64,000 nt of DNA from Corallococcus coralloides DSM 2259 (GCF_000255295.1 NC_017030.1:8158328-8222327); one strand, 5' to 3'. Positions 1 through 8,799 are shown, counted from the first letter of the stretch. Program-made: numbers and translations. Notes: generated from the sequence alone by a model not told the origin.

Positions 1-69
1 CGTGGGCCTGACGATATCGCGGGGGGCTCGCCCAGGAAGCGCGGAAGACTGGTAGCTTTCACATTTGCC

Positions 70-885
70 ATGCGTCTTCTTCCGCGCCTCGTTGTCCTCA
101 GCGTCCTGTTTGGAACCCCTGCCCTGGCCGGTCCCGTCCCGCCCGGCTGCGAGGAGGACGCCACCACGTGCAAGGAGGACTGCACCATCGAGTACGGCGG
201 CAACGGCGCCGCCCTCAAGAAGCTGACGCGCTGTTTCGACGGCTGCCTGGAGACTCGCACCCAGTGCACCCGTCGGTTCAACGCGGTGAACAACCGGGCG
301 CCGGACGCACCGGAGGCCGCGCCCGAGCGCCGGACGAGCAAGACGGAAGCGGCCAAGCTGCGCGAAATCCAGGAGAAGGACCGCCGCCGCGAGGAGGACC
401 CGTTCGGCGACGAGGAGAACAAGCAGCCGCGCGCGAGGCCGGTGCGCGACTCCTACGATGATCCGCCGGAGCCGCCCCCGGAGCGCACGGGCTACCGCGC
501 GTCGGACGAGAAGCCCGCGAAGAACAACGGGCGGCAGCAGGCAGCCGTCCCAGCGAAGGCCCGGGAGCCGGCGCGCACGCCGCCCCCGCCCTCTCCCGCC
601 GTGGCGCCCGAACCGGAGCCCCGGCGCGCGGAGACGCCCGACATCGAGGCCTTCGCGGAGCCGCCGCCCCGCGCGGAGCCGCCCCCGCGCAAGCCCGAGC
701 CGAAGCCGGTGGTGGCCGAGCCCGCGCAGCCGAGCCGCTCGGACGACGAGGACCTGCCGGCCCCGCCGCCTCCGCCGGTGGCGAAGAAGGAGCCGCCGCC
801 CCGCATTCAGGAGCCGCCGCGTCCCGCCATTCCGGCGGAGCCCGCCCGGAAGGACATCTCCGAGTGGGACCCCAACGGCGACTGA
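70..885 (+). CDS. Secreted Cys/Pro-rich hypothetical protein (271 aa)
   Basis: I do not recognise this family. The N-terminus has a clear type I signal peptide (basic start, hydrophobic core, cleavage expected after ALA near residue 20), so the protein should be exported. The mature N-terminal part holds six cysteines at residues 27, 34, 38, 55, 59 and 66. Four of them form two CxxxC pairs 16 residues apart, which suggests a disulfide-linked helical hairpin. The remaining roughly 190 residues are low-complexity: charged at first (RRREEDPF), then rich in Pro, Glu and Arg with many PPP runs, likely a disordered periplasmic or wall-spanning linker. No C-terminal anchor is seen. It is a single-gene unit followed by a strong hairpin. 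The reading frame is well supported by GC-rich third positions; the function is unknown. Confidence 0.8.
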   Translation: MRLLPRLVVLSVLFGTPALAGPVPPGCEEDATTCKEDCTIEYGGNGAALKKLTRCFDGCLETRTQCTRRFNAVNNRAPDAPEAAPERRTSKTEAAKLREIQEKDRRREEDPFGDEENKQPRARPVRDSYDDPPEPPPERTGYRASDEKPAKNNGRQQAAVPAKAREPARTPPPPSPAVAPEPEPRRAETPDIEAFAEPPPRAEPPPRKPEPKPVVAEPAQPSRSDDEDLPAPPPPPVAKKEPPPRIQEPPRPAIPAEPARKDISEWDPNGD

Positions 886-913
886 CGCCGTCTGCCGCAC
901 GAGCACGCAGCCA

Positions 914-951
914 GAAGCCCTCCGCGAGGCAGCCTGCCTTCGGAGGGCTTC
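914..951. terminator. Bidirectional hairpin terminator between convergent genes
   Basis: Perfect 11-bp inverted repeat GAAGCCCTCCG / CGGAGGGCTTC with a 16-base loop. It lies between the stop codon at 885 and the convergent stop at 957. A short T-rich stretch (GTTCTTC) follows on the plus strand. Its place between tail-to-tail genes supports termination for both. Confidence 0.75.
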
Positions 952-956
952 GTTCT

Positions 957-1808
957 TCAGCCCGCGCGCTCGCGCTCCACGTCCAGGACGCGCTGCCAGA
1001 GCGCGAAGGGCGACACGCCCACGTAGCCGCTCTCCTGGCCGTCGTTGCACTCGATGACGATCCACCGGCCGGACACCTCCTGGGCCACGTCGACGACGAG
1101 GAACGGGAGCACGACCCGGCGCGCCGCCTCGCCCGCGAGCGCCAAGGCGTCCCGCTCTTCCTGGGGCGTCAGCGCGTACGGCGTCCCCTGCCACCAGTAG
1201 GGCCCGAAGCCCACCAGCTGCTGCCGCCACCAGAAGGTGCGGAACTCGAACGAGCGCGGCAGCGCGTCCGCGCCCTGCGTGTCGTCCACGCGCCGCAGGG
1301 GCCGCAGCTCGCGGCACACCACCTGCTGCCAGTGCAGGATGTCGTCCTGAGCGTAGGCGTCCATGGCCTGGCGGAAGGCCTCCGGTCCCTCGATGATGGA
1401 GAGGGACTTGCGATGGCGGCTCGTCTGCCGCGCGCCCTTGAGGAACACCGGCCAGCCCAGCTGCGCCTCCACCGTGCGCGCGTCCGGAGGCGTGTCGAAC
1501 CAGCGGCTCCGGGGCGTCAGGTCCTCCAGCAGCGGATACCAGCGCGGAAGCTCCGTCGCGAGCAGGTGCTGCTCCGGCGAATGCACCAGCCGCACGCCCT
1601 GCGCCTCCAGCTCGCGGTAGCGCTCCGCGTAGTCGGGCCACGCGCCCGCGCGCGCGACGACTTCGATGGGCTCGTCGGGCAGCACATACGGCCGGCGGCA
1701 CGCGAAGAACCGGTCGAAGGCGAAGTCATAGACGCCCTTCCCCGTCGCCGCGGTGAGCAGCCACAGGCGGTCCTCGACCTTCAGGAGGTCCTCTCCGGGA
1801 CGCAGCAT
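957..1808 (-). CDS. ATP-grasp domain-containing protein (283 aa)
   Basis: This looks like an ATP-grasp fold protein of the kind annotated as ATP-grasp domain-containing (DUF4343-like). The central WPVFLKGARQTSRHRKS stretch gives the nucleotide-binding lysine strand. Near the C-terminus, WIVIECNDGQESGYVG matches the metal-binding E-x-N signature of ATP-grasp enzymes. Such enzymes join a carboxylate to an amine or thiol through an acylphosphate, but the substrate here cannot be told from sequence. There is no signal peptide, so it should be cytoplasmic. It is separated by 42 bases from the downstream end of the exporter gene and may be transcribed alone or as the last gene after it. Confidence 0.75.
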   Translation of the reverse strand: MLRPGEDLLKVEDRLWLLTAATGKGVYDFAFDRFFACRRPYVLPDEPIEVVARAGAWPDYAERYRELEAQGVRLVHSPEQHLLATELPRWYPLLEDLTPRSRWFDTPPDARTVEAQLGWPVFLKGARQTSRHRKSLSIIEGPEAFRQAMDAYAQDDILHWQQVVCRELRPLRRVDDTQGADALPRSFEFRTFWWRQQLVGFGPYWWQGTPYALTPQEERDALALAGEAARRVVLPFLVVDVAQEVSGRWIVIECNDGQESGYVGVSPFALWQRVLDVERERAG

Positions 1809-1850
1809 GGACGGCAGCGTGCGTCCGCCGCCCTTCCCGGGTCAACGCCC

Positions 1851-2801
1851 TCAGCCCGCGCGCACCACCACCGGCGCGGCCTTCACCGGCACACCCTGCG
1901 TCAGCCGCACGCCCACGAGCACCAGCGCGCCACCCAGCGCCAGCTCCCAGTGCAGCGCTTCATCCAGGAAGAGCCACGCGACCAGCGCCGTCACCGCCGG
2001 TTGCAGGTTGGAGAAGATGGCCACGCGCGACGCGGGCACCTTGGACAGCGCGTAGGACCAGAGCAGGTACGCCACCACCGACGTCATCAGCCCCACGTAC
2101 ACGATGGAGGCCTTCGCCGCGGCGCTGGAGGCCCACACCGCCTCGGGCTCCAGCACGAACGGGGCGAGCGGCAGCTGCAACACCGTGGCGACCGTCATCG
2201 TCCAGGCCGTCGCGCGCAGCGGTCCATGCTCGGTGGCCAGGGACTTTCCTTCCGTCGTGTAGACCACCCACGCCACCACCGCCGCGAGGATGAGCAGGTC
2301 GCCCTCCAGCGTGCCCCGCGCGCTCGCGAGTCCCCGGCCCAGGAGCAGCACCACCACGCCCACCAGCGCCGTGAGGATGCCCGCCGTCGTCCGCGTGGAA
2401 GCCCGCTCCCGGCCCAGCACCAGGCTGGCCACGTACACGCCCAGCGGCGTGAGCGCGTAGAACAGCGCCGCGTGCGCCGCCGTGGAGCGCGACAGGCCGG
2501 AGAAGAACAGCGTCTGGTTCACCGGCCCGCCCATCAGCCCCAGCAGCGCGATGCGCGGCCACGCATGGCGCGGCGGCAGCTTCCGCCCCGGTGTCAGCGC
2601 GAGCAGCGCCACGAACGCGACGCCGCAGACGAGGAAGCGCCACAGCACCACCGTGAACGGCGACAGCTCCGTCATCGCCCGCTTCGCGGCCAGGTACGTG
2701 CCCGCGCTGATCAGCACCTGCACCGTCAGCGCCGCGTACACCCGCCCGAGCGGCGGAGTCTCGGCGGACGGCGTCACGGCTCCAGTTGCAGAAGCGCCCA
2801 T
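1851..2801 (-). CDS. EamA/DMT-family transporter (316 aa)
   Basis: An inner-membrane protein of the drug/metabolite transporter superfamily. It has ten hydrophobic segments arranged as two EamA repeats of five. Each repeat includes the typical glycine-rich helix followed by an acidic end (for example WLFLDEALHWELALGGALVLVG in the second repeat). These proteins usually export small metabolites such as amino acids; the substrate is unknown. The frame is open for another 89 codons upstream, but that part has no membrane segment and lies wholly inside queG. The ATG at 2801 gives a normal DMT length. The gene overlaps the end of queG by 28 bases, so the two are probably translationally coupled. 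Confidence 0.85.
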   Translation of the reverse strand: MGASATGAVTPSAETPPLGRVYAALTVQVLISAGTYLAAKRAMTELSPFTVVLWRFLVCGVAFVALLALTPGRKLPPRHAWPRIALLGLMGGPVNQTLFFSGLSRSTAAHAALFYALTPLGVYVASLVLGRERASTRTTAGILTALVGVVVLLLGRGLASARGTLEGDLLILAAVVAWVVYTTEGKSLATEHGPLRATAWTMTVATVLQLPLAPFVLEPEAVWASSAAAKASIVYVGLMTSVVAYLLWSYALSKVPASRVAIFSNLQPAVTALVAWLFLDEALHWELALGGALVLVGVRLTQGVPVKAAPVVVRAG

Positions 2802-3799
2802 CGTGCGGCGCTGCGTACCAGCTCGCTGTCGTCGCCGCTGAGTTTTTCGAGCAGCGGCCGGGCGTGCGCCTGCCGTGCGACGCCCAGTGCATAGACAGCG
2901 TTGCGCCTCAAACCGTCGTACCGCGCGCGCGCCAGCGCCGTGCCTGGAATGAGTTCCTTGTATTGCTCGGGTGTCAGCGCCGCCAGCTCCAGCGTGCCCA
3001 GCGAGGCCACCGCGCGGGGCATGAAACGCTCGTCGTCCGCGAACACCGGCTTGCGGTTCAGCGGGCACACCTGCTGGCAGATGTCGCAGCCGAAGATGAG
3101 GTTGTCGAACTTGAGCCGGAACGCCTCCGGCACGTCACGGTCGCGGTTCTCGATGGTCTGGTACGACAGGCACGCGCGCGCATCCACCTGCCGGTTGCCC
3201 ACCAGTGCGCCCGTGGGACACGCCATGAGACACCGCCGGCAGGAACCGCACCGGTCCGCCACCGGTCCATCCGGGTACGCGTCCACCTCCGCGTCCAGGA
3301 TGAGCGTGGCCAGCAGCACCCACGAGCCGTGCGACTCCGTGATGAGACAGCCGTTCTTGCCCACGTAGCCCAGGCCGCCGCGAGCGGCCCAGACCTTCTC
3401 CATCATGGGTCCGCTGTCCACGCCGCCGTAGGTGCCCAGCCCCGGGTACCAGGCGTTGATCGTCTTGCGGAACGCCTTCATCCGGTCGCGCAGCGTGGAG
3501 TGGTAGTCGCGGCCCCTCGCGTACCGCGCGATGGGTGAGCCCTGCGACGGCTCATCGTCCCGCCAGTAGTTGTTCGCGAATGACAGCACCGTGCGCGCTC
3601 CCGGAAGGAGCACCGACACGTCGAGCCGCTCCTCCGCGCGCGATCCCATCCAGTCCATGTCCGCGTCGTAGCCGGCCTCCAGCCACGACATCAGCGACGA
3701 CGGCGGAATGGGCTCCGCGCGCGCGAAGCCGATGAGGTCGAAGCCCACGTCCTGGGCGAGCTGCCGGAGCCGGGCAGTGGGCAGTTGCGTCGCGTACAC
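2774..3799 (-). CDS. queG: Epoxyqueuosine reductase QueG (341 aa)
   Basis: QueG carries out the last step of queuosine synthesis, reducing epoxyqueuosine to queuosine in tRNA anticodon position 34, using cobalamin and two 4Fe-4S clusters in the cytoplasm. Both cluster motifs are present: CGSCRRCLMACPTGAL near residue 185 and CDICQQVCPLNRK near residue 240. The N-terminal region has the family pattern GFDLIGFARAEP, and the C-terminus ends in a HEAT-like repeat (LRRNAVYALG...), as in other bacterial QueG proteins. Length is typical. It stands three bases upstream of the cobalamin adenosyltransferase stop, so the two cobalamin-related genes may share a transcript. Assignment is firm. Confidence 0.95.
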   Translation of the reverse strand: MYATQLPTARLRQLAQDVGFDLIGFARAEPIPPSSLMSWLEAGYDADMDWMGSRAEERLDVSVLLPGARTVLSFANNYWRDDEPSQGSPIARYARGRDYHSTLRDRMKAFRKTINAWYPGLGTYGGVDSGPMMEKVWAARGGLGYVGKNGCLITESHGSWVLLATLILDAEVDAYPDGPVADRCGSCRRCLMACPTGALVGNRQVDARACLSYQTIENRDRDVPEAFRLKFDNLIFGCDICQQVCPLNRKPVFADDERFMPRAVASLGTLELAALTPEQYKELIPGTALARARYDGLRRNAVYALGVARQAHARPLLEKLSGDDSELVRSAARWALLQLEP

Positions 3800-3802
3800 G
3801 GC

Positions 3803-4363
3803 TTACTTCGTCGGCTTCTCGGGGATCCACTTCACGTCCGGCAGGCCGGCGCGGAAGTTCACCAGCCGGGCCACCACGAAGAGCAGGTCCGACAGGCGGT
3901 TCAGGTACATGGCCACGGCGGGCGGGGCCTTGTCCTCGCGAAGCAGCGTCACCACCCGGCGCTCGGCGCGGCGGCACACCGTGCGCGACAGGTGCAGCGC
4001 CGCGGCCGCGGGCGAGCCTCCCGGGAGGATGAAGTGCGTCATCTTCGGCAGCTCCTCCTCATAGCGGTCGATGTGGCGCTCCATCTCCTCCACCCACTCC
4101 GGGCGCAGCTCCGGGATGTGGGCCGCCGCCTTGGTGTGCGGCGGCGTGGCCAGCACCGCGCCCACCGTGAAGAGCTGGTCCTGGATGCGCTGGAGGAAGT
4201 GCTCCAGGTCCGCCGGCAGCGGGAACGTGCGGGCAAGGCCCAGCGTGGCGTTGAGCTCGTCCACCTCGCCGTAGGCGTCCACCAGCGCGTCGTCCTTCGC
4301 CACGCGGCCACCGCCGAAGAGGCCCGTCTCCCCGGCGTCGCCGGTCTTCGTGTAAATCTTCAT
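3803..4363 (-). CDS. Cob(I)alamin adenosyltransferase, PduO type (186 aa)
   Basis: Transfers the 5'-deoxyadenosyl group of ATP to cob(I)alamin or cob(I)yrinic acid diamide to make adenosylcobalamin. The N-terminal KIYTKTGDAGETGLFGG and the following VDELNATLG are signatures of the PduO/MMAB family. The helix RTVCRRAERRVV carries the conserved arginines of the ATP site. Length is normal for the stand-alone bacterial enzyme. It is the first gene of a short minus-strand set followed by queG, a corrinoid-dependent enzyme, which makes functional sense. The start at 4363 is the first ATG, 104 bases from the divergent thyA start. Confidence 0.93.
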   Translation of the reverse strand: MKIYTKTGDAGETGLFGGGRVAKDDALVDAYGEVDELNATLGLARTFPLPADLEHFLQRIQDQLFTVGAVLATPPHTKAAAHIPELRPEWVEEMERHIDRYEEELPKMTHFILPGGSPAAAALHLSRTVCRRAERRVVTLLREDKAPPAVAMYLNRLSDLLFVVARLVNFRAGLPDVKWIPEKPTK

Positions 4364-4417
4364 GGCAGCCCTTTTTTAGCGATGCGACACATGCGCCGCT
4401 GTGCGGTGGAGACCCGC

Positions 4418-4433
4418 GATCATTATTTTGATC
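4418..4433. promoter_or_regulatory. AT-rich dyad in the adenosyltransferase/thyA divergent promoter region
   Basis: An inverted repeat GATCA / TGATC with a 6-base AT spacer lies in an otherwise GC-rich 103-base divergent intergenic region, 34 bases before thyA. The AT-richness suggests promoter or operator elements, but no specific regulator can be named. Confidence 0.3.
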
Positions 4434-4466
4434 ACCCGTTCGACCCCGCCTAGGAAAAAGGGCCCA

Positions 4467-5261
4467 ATGCAGCCATACCTGAGTCTGATGGAGCACGTCC
4501 TGAAGCACGGGACGAAGAAGGGCGACCGGACCGGCACGGGGACGCTGAGCCTCTTCGGCCACCAGCTCCGCTTCGACCTCACCCAGGGCTTCCCCCTGGT
4601 GACGACGAAGAAGCTCCACCTGAAGTCCATCATCCACGAGCTCCTGTGGATGCTCCGGGGCGACTCCAACGTGCGCTCGCTCCAGGAGGTGGGGGTCACC
4701 ATCTGGGACGAGTGGGCCAACGCGGACGGAAGCCTGGGCCCCGTGTACGGCCACCAGTGGCGCTCCTGGAACACGCCGGACGGCGGCCACGTGGATCAGA
4801 TGCAGCAGCTGGTGGACGGGCTGAAGAAGAACCCGGACTCGCGCCGCCACTTGGTGAGCGCGTGGAACGTGGCGGACGTGCCGTCCATGAAGCTGCCGCC
4901 CTGCCACGTGATGTTCCAGTTCTACGTGGCGGACGGGAAGCTCTCCTGCCAGCTCTACCAGCGCAGCGCGGACATCTTCCTGGGGCTGCCCTTCAACATC
5001 GCGTCGTACTCGCTGCTCACGATGATGGTGGCGCAGGCCACGGGACTCACCGCGCACGAGTTCATCCACACCGTGGGTGACGCGCACCTGTACCTGAACC
5101 ACGTGGAGCAGGCGCAGGAGCAGCTCAAGCGCGAGCCGCGCCCCCTGCCGCGCATGCACCTGAACCCGGACGTGAAGGAACTGTTCGCCTTCCGCTACGA
5201 GGACTTCACGCTGGAAGGCTACGACCCGCACCCCGCCATCAAGGCGCCCGTGGCCGTATGA
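4467..5261 (+). CDS. thyA: Thymidylate synthase ThyA (264 aa)
   Basis: Methylates dUMP to dTMP with methylenetetrahydrofolate, yielding dihydrofolate. Conserved features include the dUMP/folate loop near the N-terminus ([20 protein letters not shown]), the catalytic cysteine in [11 protein letters not shown], and the [17 protein letters not shown] block. The ATG at 4467 was chosen because a strong AGGAAAAAGGG ribosome binding site lies just before it and the length (264) equals the E. coli enzyme. The frame extends upstream for 22 codons without homology. Its stop overlaps the folA start (ATGA), so the two are an operon that makes dihydrofolate and recycles it. Confidence 0.97.
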   Translation: MQPYLSLMEHVLKHGTKKGDRTGTGTLSLFGHQLRFDLTQGFPLVTTKKLHLKSIIHELLWMLRGDSNVRSLQEVGVTIWDEWANADGSLGPVYGHQWRSWNTPDGGHVDQMQQLVDGLKKNPDSRRHLVSAWNVADVPSMKLPPCHVMFQFYVADGKLSCQLYQRSADIFLGLPFNIASYSLLTMMVAQATGLTAHEFIHTVGDAHLYLNHVEQAQEQLKREPRPLPRMHLNPDVKELFAFRYEDFTLEGYDPHPAIKAPVAV

Positions 5262-5746
5262 GCCCGCGCGTGTCCGCCATCGTCGCCATGGCGGCGAACC
5301 GCGTCATCGGCCAGGGCAACACCCTGCCCTGGCGCCTGCCGCCGGACCTGGCGCGCTTCAAGCGTCTGACCCTGGGCCACACCCTGGTCATGGGTCGCAA
5401 GACGTACGACTCCATCGGGAGGCCCCTACCCGGCCGCACCACCGTGGTCCTCACCCGCCAGCGGGACTGGGCCGCCCCGGCTGGCGTCCACGTGGCCCAC
5501 ACGGTGGACGAGGCGCTGCATCAAGCACGCGGCGACAGCGAGGTCTTCATCGCGGGCGGCGCGGACCTCTACGCGCAGACGCAAGCGCTGTGGCACCGGC
5601 TCTACCTCACCCGCATCGAGCGGGACTTCCCCGGCGACGCCTTCTTCCCGTCCGTGGACCTGACCGGATGGAGGTTGGTGGAGGAGGAACGGCACCCGGA
5701 GGGTGACCTGCCCTTCGGTTTCTTCACCTACGAGCTTCAGGGCTAG
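5258..5746 (+). CDS. folA: Dihydrofolate reductase (162 aa)
   Basis: Reduces dihydrofolate produced by ThyA back to tetrahydrofolate with NADPH. The N-terminal [21 protein letters not shown] contains the substrate loop tryptophan, followed by [12 protein letters not shown], and [22 protein letters not shown] is the NADPH-binding block. The [13 protein letters not shown] motif matches the conserved IGGG(A)xxY strand. Length is normal. The start codon overlaps the thyA stop by four bases, indicating translational coupling. Firm assignment. Confidence 0.97.
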   Translation: MSPRVSAIVAMAANRVIGQGNTLPWRLPPDLARFKRLTLGHTLVMGRKTYDSIGRPLPGRTTVVLTRQRDWAAPAGVHVAHTVDEALHQARGDSEVFIAGGADLYAQTQALWHRLYLTRIERDFPGDAFFPSVDLTGWRLVEEERHPEGDLPFGFFTYELQG

Positions 5747-5809
5747 CCCTTATTCCTGGCGTTCTCTGGACGACTTATCGTGCGGGTTCCTCTCACCGAA
5801 GGAGCGTGC

Positions 5810-6037
5810 ATGCGTCGTCACCTGATTCGTGGACTGGGGCTGTTCGCGGTGCTGGGCCTGGCTGCCTGTGGCGGGCCCATCGAGGAAGGCACGAGCCCGG
5901 AGATGGGTGCCCAGGAGCAGGAGCTGCGGCAGTGCCCGGACACCGGCGTCTGTCCCGCCGGCGAGGTCTGCTACTACGGCCCGGGCGGCCCCTGCTATCC
6001 GTGCCGGACGTTCCCGCAGTACTGCGAGCTGCCCTGA
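5810..6037 (+). CDS. Small Cys-rich lipoprotein (75 aa)
   Basis: The ATG at 5810 follows an AAGGAG site with 5-base spacing, preferred over an upstream in-frame GTG at 5780. The N-terminus is a lipoprotein signal peptide with the lipobox LAAC, giving a mature lipid-anchored peptide of about 55 residues. The mature part contains six cysteines in a compact pattern (CPDTGVCPAGEVCYYGPGG, then CYPC and a final C), likely forming disulfides. Small Cys-rich lipoproteins of this sort are common in myxobacteria and lack assigned function. It appears to be a single-gene unit, followed by hairpins at 6044-6100. Confidence 0.75.
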   Translation: MRRHLIRGLGLFAVLGLAACGGPIEEGTSPEMGAQEQELRQCPDTGVCPAGEVCYYGPGGPCYPCRTFPQYCELP

Positions 6038-6071
6038 GTCATCCCCGGGAACACCCCGGGTGTTGACCCGC

Positions 6072-6100
6072 GAGCCCCCCCGTTTCCCGAGGGGGGTCTC
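6072..6100 (+). terminator. Probable terminator after the small lipoprotein gene
   Basis: A C-run / G-run hairpin (GAGCCCCCC paired with GGGGGGTCTC, one C-T mismatch, 9-base loop) lies 35 bases after the lipoprotein stop. A second small dyad (CCCGGG twice, 6044-6060) precedes it. No U-tract follows, which is common in high-GC genomes. Confidence 0.5.
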
Positions 6101-6159
6101 ATGAATTGATCTTGATTCGCAGAATTGAACACCCGTGACGTGGTTGGTAGAAGACGGCC

Positions 6160-8040
6160 GTGAAACACGCCGCCTCCCTCACGTTGTGCCTGCTGCTCGC
6201 GCTGTCCTCTTCTGCCCGGGCCGAGGCTCCGGCGACCGACGAGGGGCGCACCTGGCACCGGCTGGTGGGCATCCTCCAGTACCTCCAGGCGGACTATCCG
6301 GCGGCGGTGTCGTCGCAGTCGGAGTTCGAGCTGACGGAGCAGAAGAGCTTCGCGGCGGAGGCGCTGGCGGCGGCGAAGGAGCTGGGCCCGGCGGCGGCCA
6401 CGTTCGTGCCCCGCGTGGAGGCCATCCAGGCGCGCGTCAATGAAGCGAAGGACCCGGAGGGCGTGAGCCGCGACTGCGGGGAGCTGGTGGAGAGCCTGGT
6501 GCTCGCCGGGGGCCTGGCGCGCAGTCCTCGCGTGGCGCCGGACCTGGAGCACGGCAAGAAGCTCTTCCAGGCCAACTGCACGGCGTGCCACGGCGCGGAG
6601 GGCAAGGCGGACGTGGCCATCGCGGCGAACATGGAGCCGCAGCCGGCGAACTTCCACGACCCGGAGCTGATGGAGGACGGGCTCACGCCGTACAAGGCGT
6701 TCAACACCACCAGCTTCGGCGTGCCCGGCACGGCGATGCCGGCCTTCCCCACGCTCACCGAGGACGACCGCTGGTCGCTGGCCTTCTTCGTCTTCACCCT
6801 GCGCCAGCCGCCGTGCCAGGGCGAGCCGCCCAACGCGTCGCTGGAGCGGCTGGCCACGTCCACGGACGCGGAGCTGGCGAAGGCGTTCGGCGCGGAGAAG
6901 GTGGCGTGCCTGCGCCGGAACATGCCGGACGCGGACGAGGAGAAGGTCCTGCTCAACGCGCGCGCGGCGGTGGGCCACGCGATGCGCATGGGCGCGGAGG
7001 GCGACTACGTGGGCGCGAAGAACGCGCTCCTGGACGCGTACCTGAACGGCCTGGAGCCGGTGGAGCCCAAGCTGCGCGGGCGCGACCCGGCGCTCACCCA
7101 GAAGCTGGAAGAGGCCTTCATGCAGGCGCGGCTCGCCGCCGAGCGCAAGAGCCCGCACCTGCAGGACGAGGGGCGTGAGCTGCTGTCGCTCCTGGACCAG
7201 GCGCGCAAGACCACGGGGAGCACCACGGACGTGCTGTCCGTGGCGTGGCTCACGCTGCTCATCCTCCTGCGTGAAGGCTTCGAGGCGACCATCATCGTCA
7301 CGGCGCTGCTGGCGGCGCTGAAGAAGATGAAGGCCATGGACCAGGTGCGCGTGGTGCACGCGGGCTGGGTGTCCGCGCTCATCGCGGGCGCCCTCGCGTA
7401 CATCGTGGGGCGCAAGCTGCTGGCGGGCGCTCAGCGCGAGTGGCTGGAGGGCGTCACCGCGCTGGTGGCGGTGGCCATGCTGCTGTACGCGGCGCTGTGG
7501 CTCAACGCGCGCGCGAACGTGAGCCACTTCATGGGCGAGCTGCGCCAGAAGATGCAGGGCGCGCTGGGCCGGGGCAGCACGGTGGGCCTGTTCGTCATCG
7601 CGTTCACGTCCGTGCTGCGTGAGAGCTTCGAGACGGCCATCTTCCTCCAGGGCCTGGCGGTGGACTCCGCGGCGGGCGTGGTCTGGGGCGTGGTGGCGGG
7701 CGTCGTGGCGCTGGCGGTGCTGGTGCTCTTCGTCAACCGCATGGGCTACCGGCTGCCCATGAAGACGCTCTTCAACCTCTCCACGGTGGTGATGGTTGTG
7801 ACGGCGGTGATGCTGCTGGGCAAGGGCATCCACTCGCTGCAGGAGGTGGGCGCGCTGCCGCTGGTGCCGGTGCGCTTCATCTACGTGGACATGCTGGGCC
7901 TGTATCCGGATGCGCTGTCGCTGGTGCCGCAGGCGCTGCTGGCCGTGGCGCCGCTCGTCTACCGGGCCCTGCGCCGCCGGCCTCGTGAGGAGACGCCCAC
8001 TTCCGGCGACAGCGCGACGCCGACGCAGCCCTTGCGGTAG
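6160..8040 (+). CDS. Cytochrome c-FTR1 iron permease fusion (626 aa)
   Basis: A membrane protein predicted to carry iron across the inner membrane. After a signal peptide (SSSARAEA near residue 22) comes a periplasmic helical region and a cytochrome c domain with one heme site, CTACH (residues 140-144), and a later methionine in GTAMPAFPTL. The C-terminal half is an FTR1-type permease of several helices. The two iron-binding motifs are REGFE (371-375) and RESFE (487-491), as in FTR1/EfeU proteins. Fusing a redox heme to FTR1 suggests it oxidises Fe(II) itself, in place of the separate ferroxidase used by yeast Fet3 or EfeB. The start is GTG at 6160. The downstream gene follows after 12 bases and may be co-transcribed. 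Confidence 0.88.
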   Translation: MKHAASLTLCLLLALSSSARAEAPATDEGRTWHRLVGILQYLQADYPAAVSSQSEFELTEQKSFAAEALAAAKELGPAAATFVPRVEAIQARVNEAKDPEGVSRDCGELVESLVLAGGLARSPRVAPDLEHGKKLFQANCTACHGAEGKADVAIAANMEPQPANFHDPELMEDGLTPYKAFNTTSFGVPGTAMPAFPTLTEDDRWSLAFFVFTLRQPPCQGEPPNASLERLATSTDAELAKAFGAEKVACLRRNMPDADEEKVLLNARAAVGHAMRMGAEGDYVGAKNALLDAYLNGLEPVEPKLRGRDPALTQKLEEAFMQARLAAERKSPHLQDEGRELLSLLDQARKTTGSTTDVLSVAWLTLLILLREGFEATIIVTALLAALKKMKAMDQVRVVHAGWVSALIAGALAYIVGRKLLAGAQREWLEGVTALVAVAMLLYAALWLNARANVSHFMGELRQKMQGALGRGSTVGLFVIAFTSVLRESFETAIFLQGLAVDSAAGVVWGVVAGVVALAVLVLFVNRMGYRLPMKTLFNLSTVVMVVTAVMLLGKGIHSLQEVGALPLVPVRFIYVDMLGLYPDALSLVPQALLAVAPLVYRALRRRPREETPTSGDSATPTQPLR

Positions 8041-8052
8041 CCTTCCGTCCTG

Positions 8053-8799
8053 GTGAAGCGCACACGGCTGTCCCCACTCCTTGCCTTGCTGCTCGTGCCG
8101 GGCCTGGCCTCCGCCCAGGAGGCCCCCGCCGAGCCGGCACAGGCTCCCGCCGGGAGCCTCACGCCCCCACCGTTGGTGGGCGCGCCGGACCAGGACGTGC
8201 CTCCGCCTCCGGACGTCACCTCCGGCGACGAGCTCTCCACGCGCACCTCCGTCACCCCGGAGGCGCTTCCTTCCGTGAAGGCCGCGCCCGCCGCGAAGGA
8301 CCCGGTGCCGCGCGTGGCGGTGGAGGTGCTGGGGGGCACGGCGGGTGGCGTCGTGGGCGCGACGGTGCTGGGCTCGGTGGGGTACCTGCTGGGGTCCGCC
8401 ACGGTGGGCTGTGACGAGTGCCTGGTGATGGCCGTCGCGGGCGCCGCGGCGGGAGGCATCATCGGCATCCCGGTGGGCACCTACGCGGGCGGCCGGTTCA
8501 TGGGCGGGCGCGGCCGGGTGGGCGCGACGGTGGCAGGGAGCATGGTGGGCTGGGGCGCGACGTTCCTGGCGCTCACGCTGGTGAACAGCGGAGGCAGCGA
8601 AGCGCCGCCGGCCCTCAACGCCGCCCTCTTCATCCTGCCGGTGGTGGGCGCGAGCGCGGGCTTCGAGCTGTCCCACGCCAATGCCCTGCGCAAGGAGGCC
8701 GCGATACAGGAGGCCCCAGCAGGCCCGTCCGTACGCCTGATGCCCGTGGCCACCTACAGCTCCAAGGGCCCGCACCTGGGCCTGATGGGCAGCTTCTAG
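8053..8799 (+). CDS. Glycine-rich membrane hypothetical protein (248 aa)
   Basis: Not a family I recognise. A signal peptide (GLASAQEA, cleavage near residue 21) is followed by a Pro/Ala-rich linker of about 60 residues. Then come two or three Gly/Ala-rich hydrophobic segments (GGTAGGVVGATVLGSVGYLL and similar) resembling the glycine-zipper helices of outer-membrane or inner-membrane stabilising proteins. A CDEC pair sits between the first two segments. The GTG at 8053 is 12 bases after the FTR1 fusion stop, so it may be an accessory protein expressed with the permease. Function unknown. Confidence 0.7.
   Translation: MKRTRLSPLLALLLVPGLASAQEAPAEPAQAPAGSLTPPPLVGAPDQDVPPPPDVTSGDELSTRTSVTPEALPSVKAAPAAKDPVPRVAVEVLGGTAGGVVGATVLGSVGYLLGSATVGCDECLVMAVAGAAAGGIIGIPVGTYAGGRFMGGRGRVGATVAGSMVGWGATFLALTLVNSGGSEAPPALNAALFILPVVGASAGFELSHANALRKEAAIQEAPAGPSVRLMPVATYSSKGPHLGLMGSF

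Noticed and set aside
6101-6130. AT-rich stretch before the FTR1 fusion as a Fur box
   Set aside because: It does not fit the Fur consensus well enough in either strand; iron regulation remains only a guess from gene function.
5995-8775. Long minus-strand frame of about 925 codons
   Set aside because: Antisense to the cytochrome c-FTR1 gene and its neighbour; no family features.
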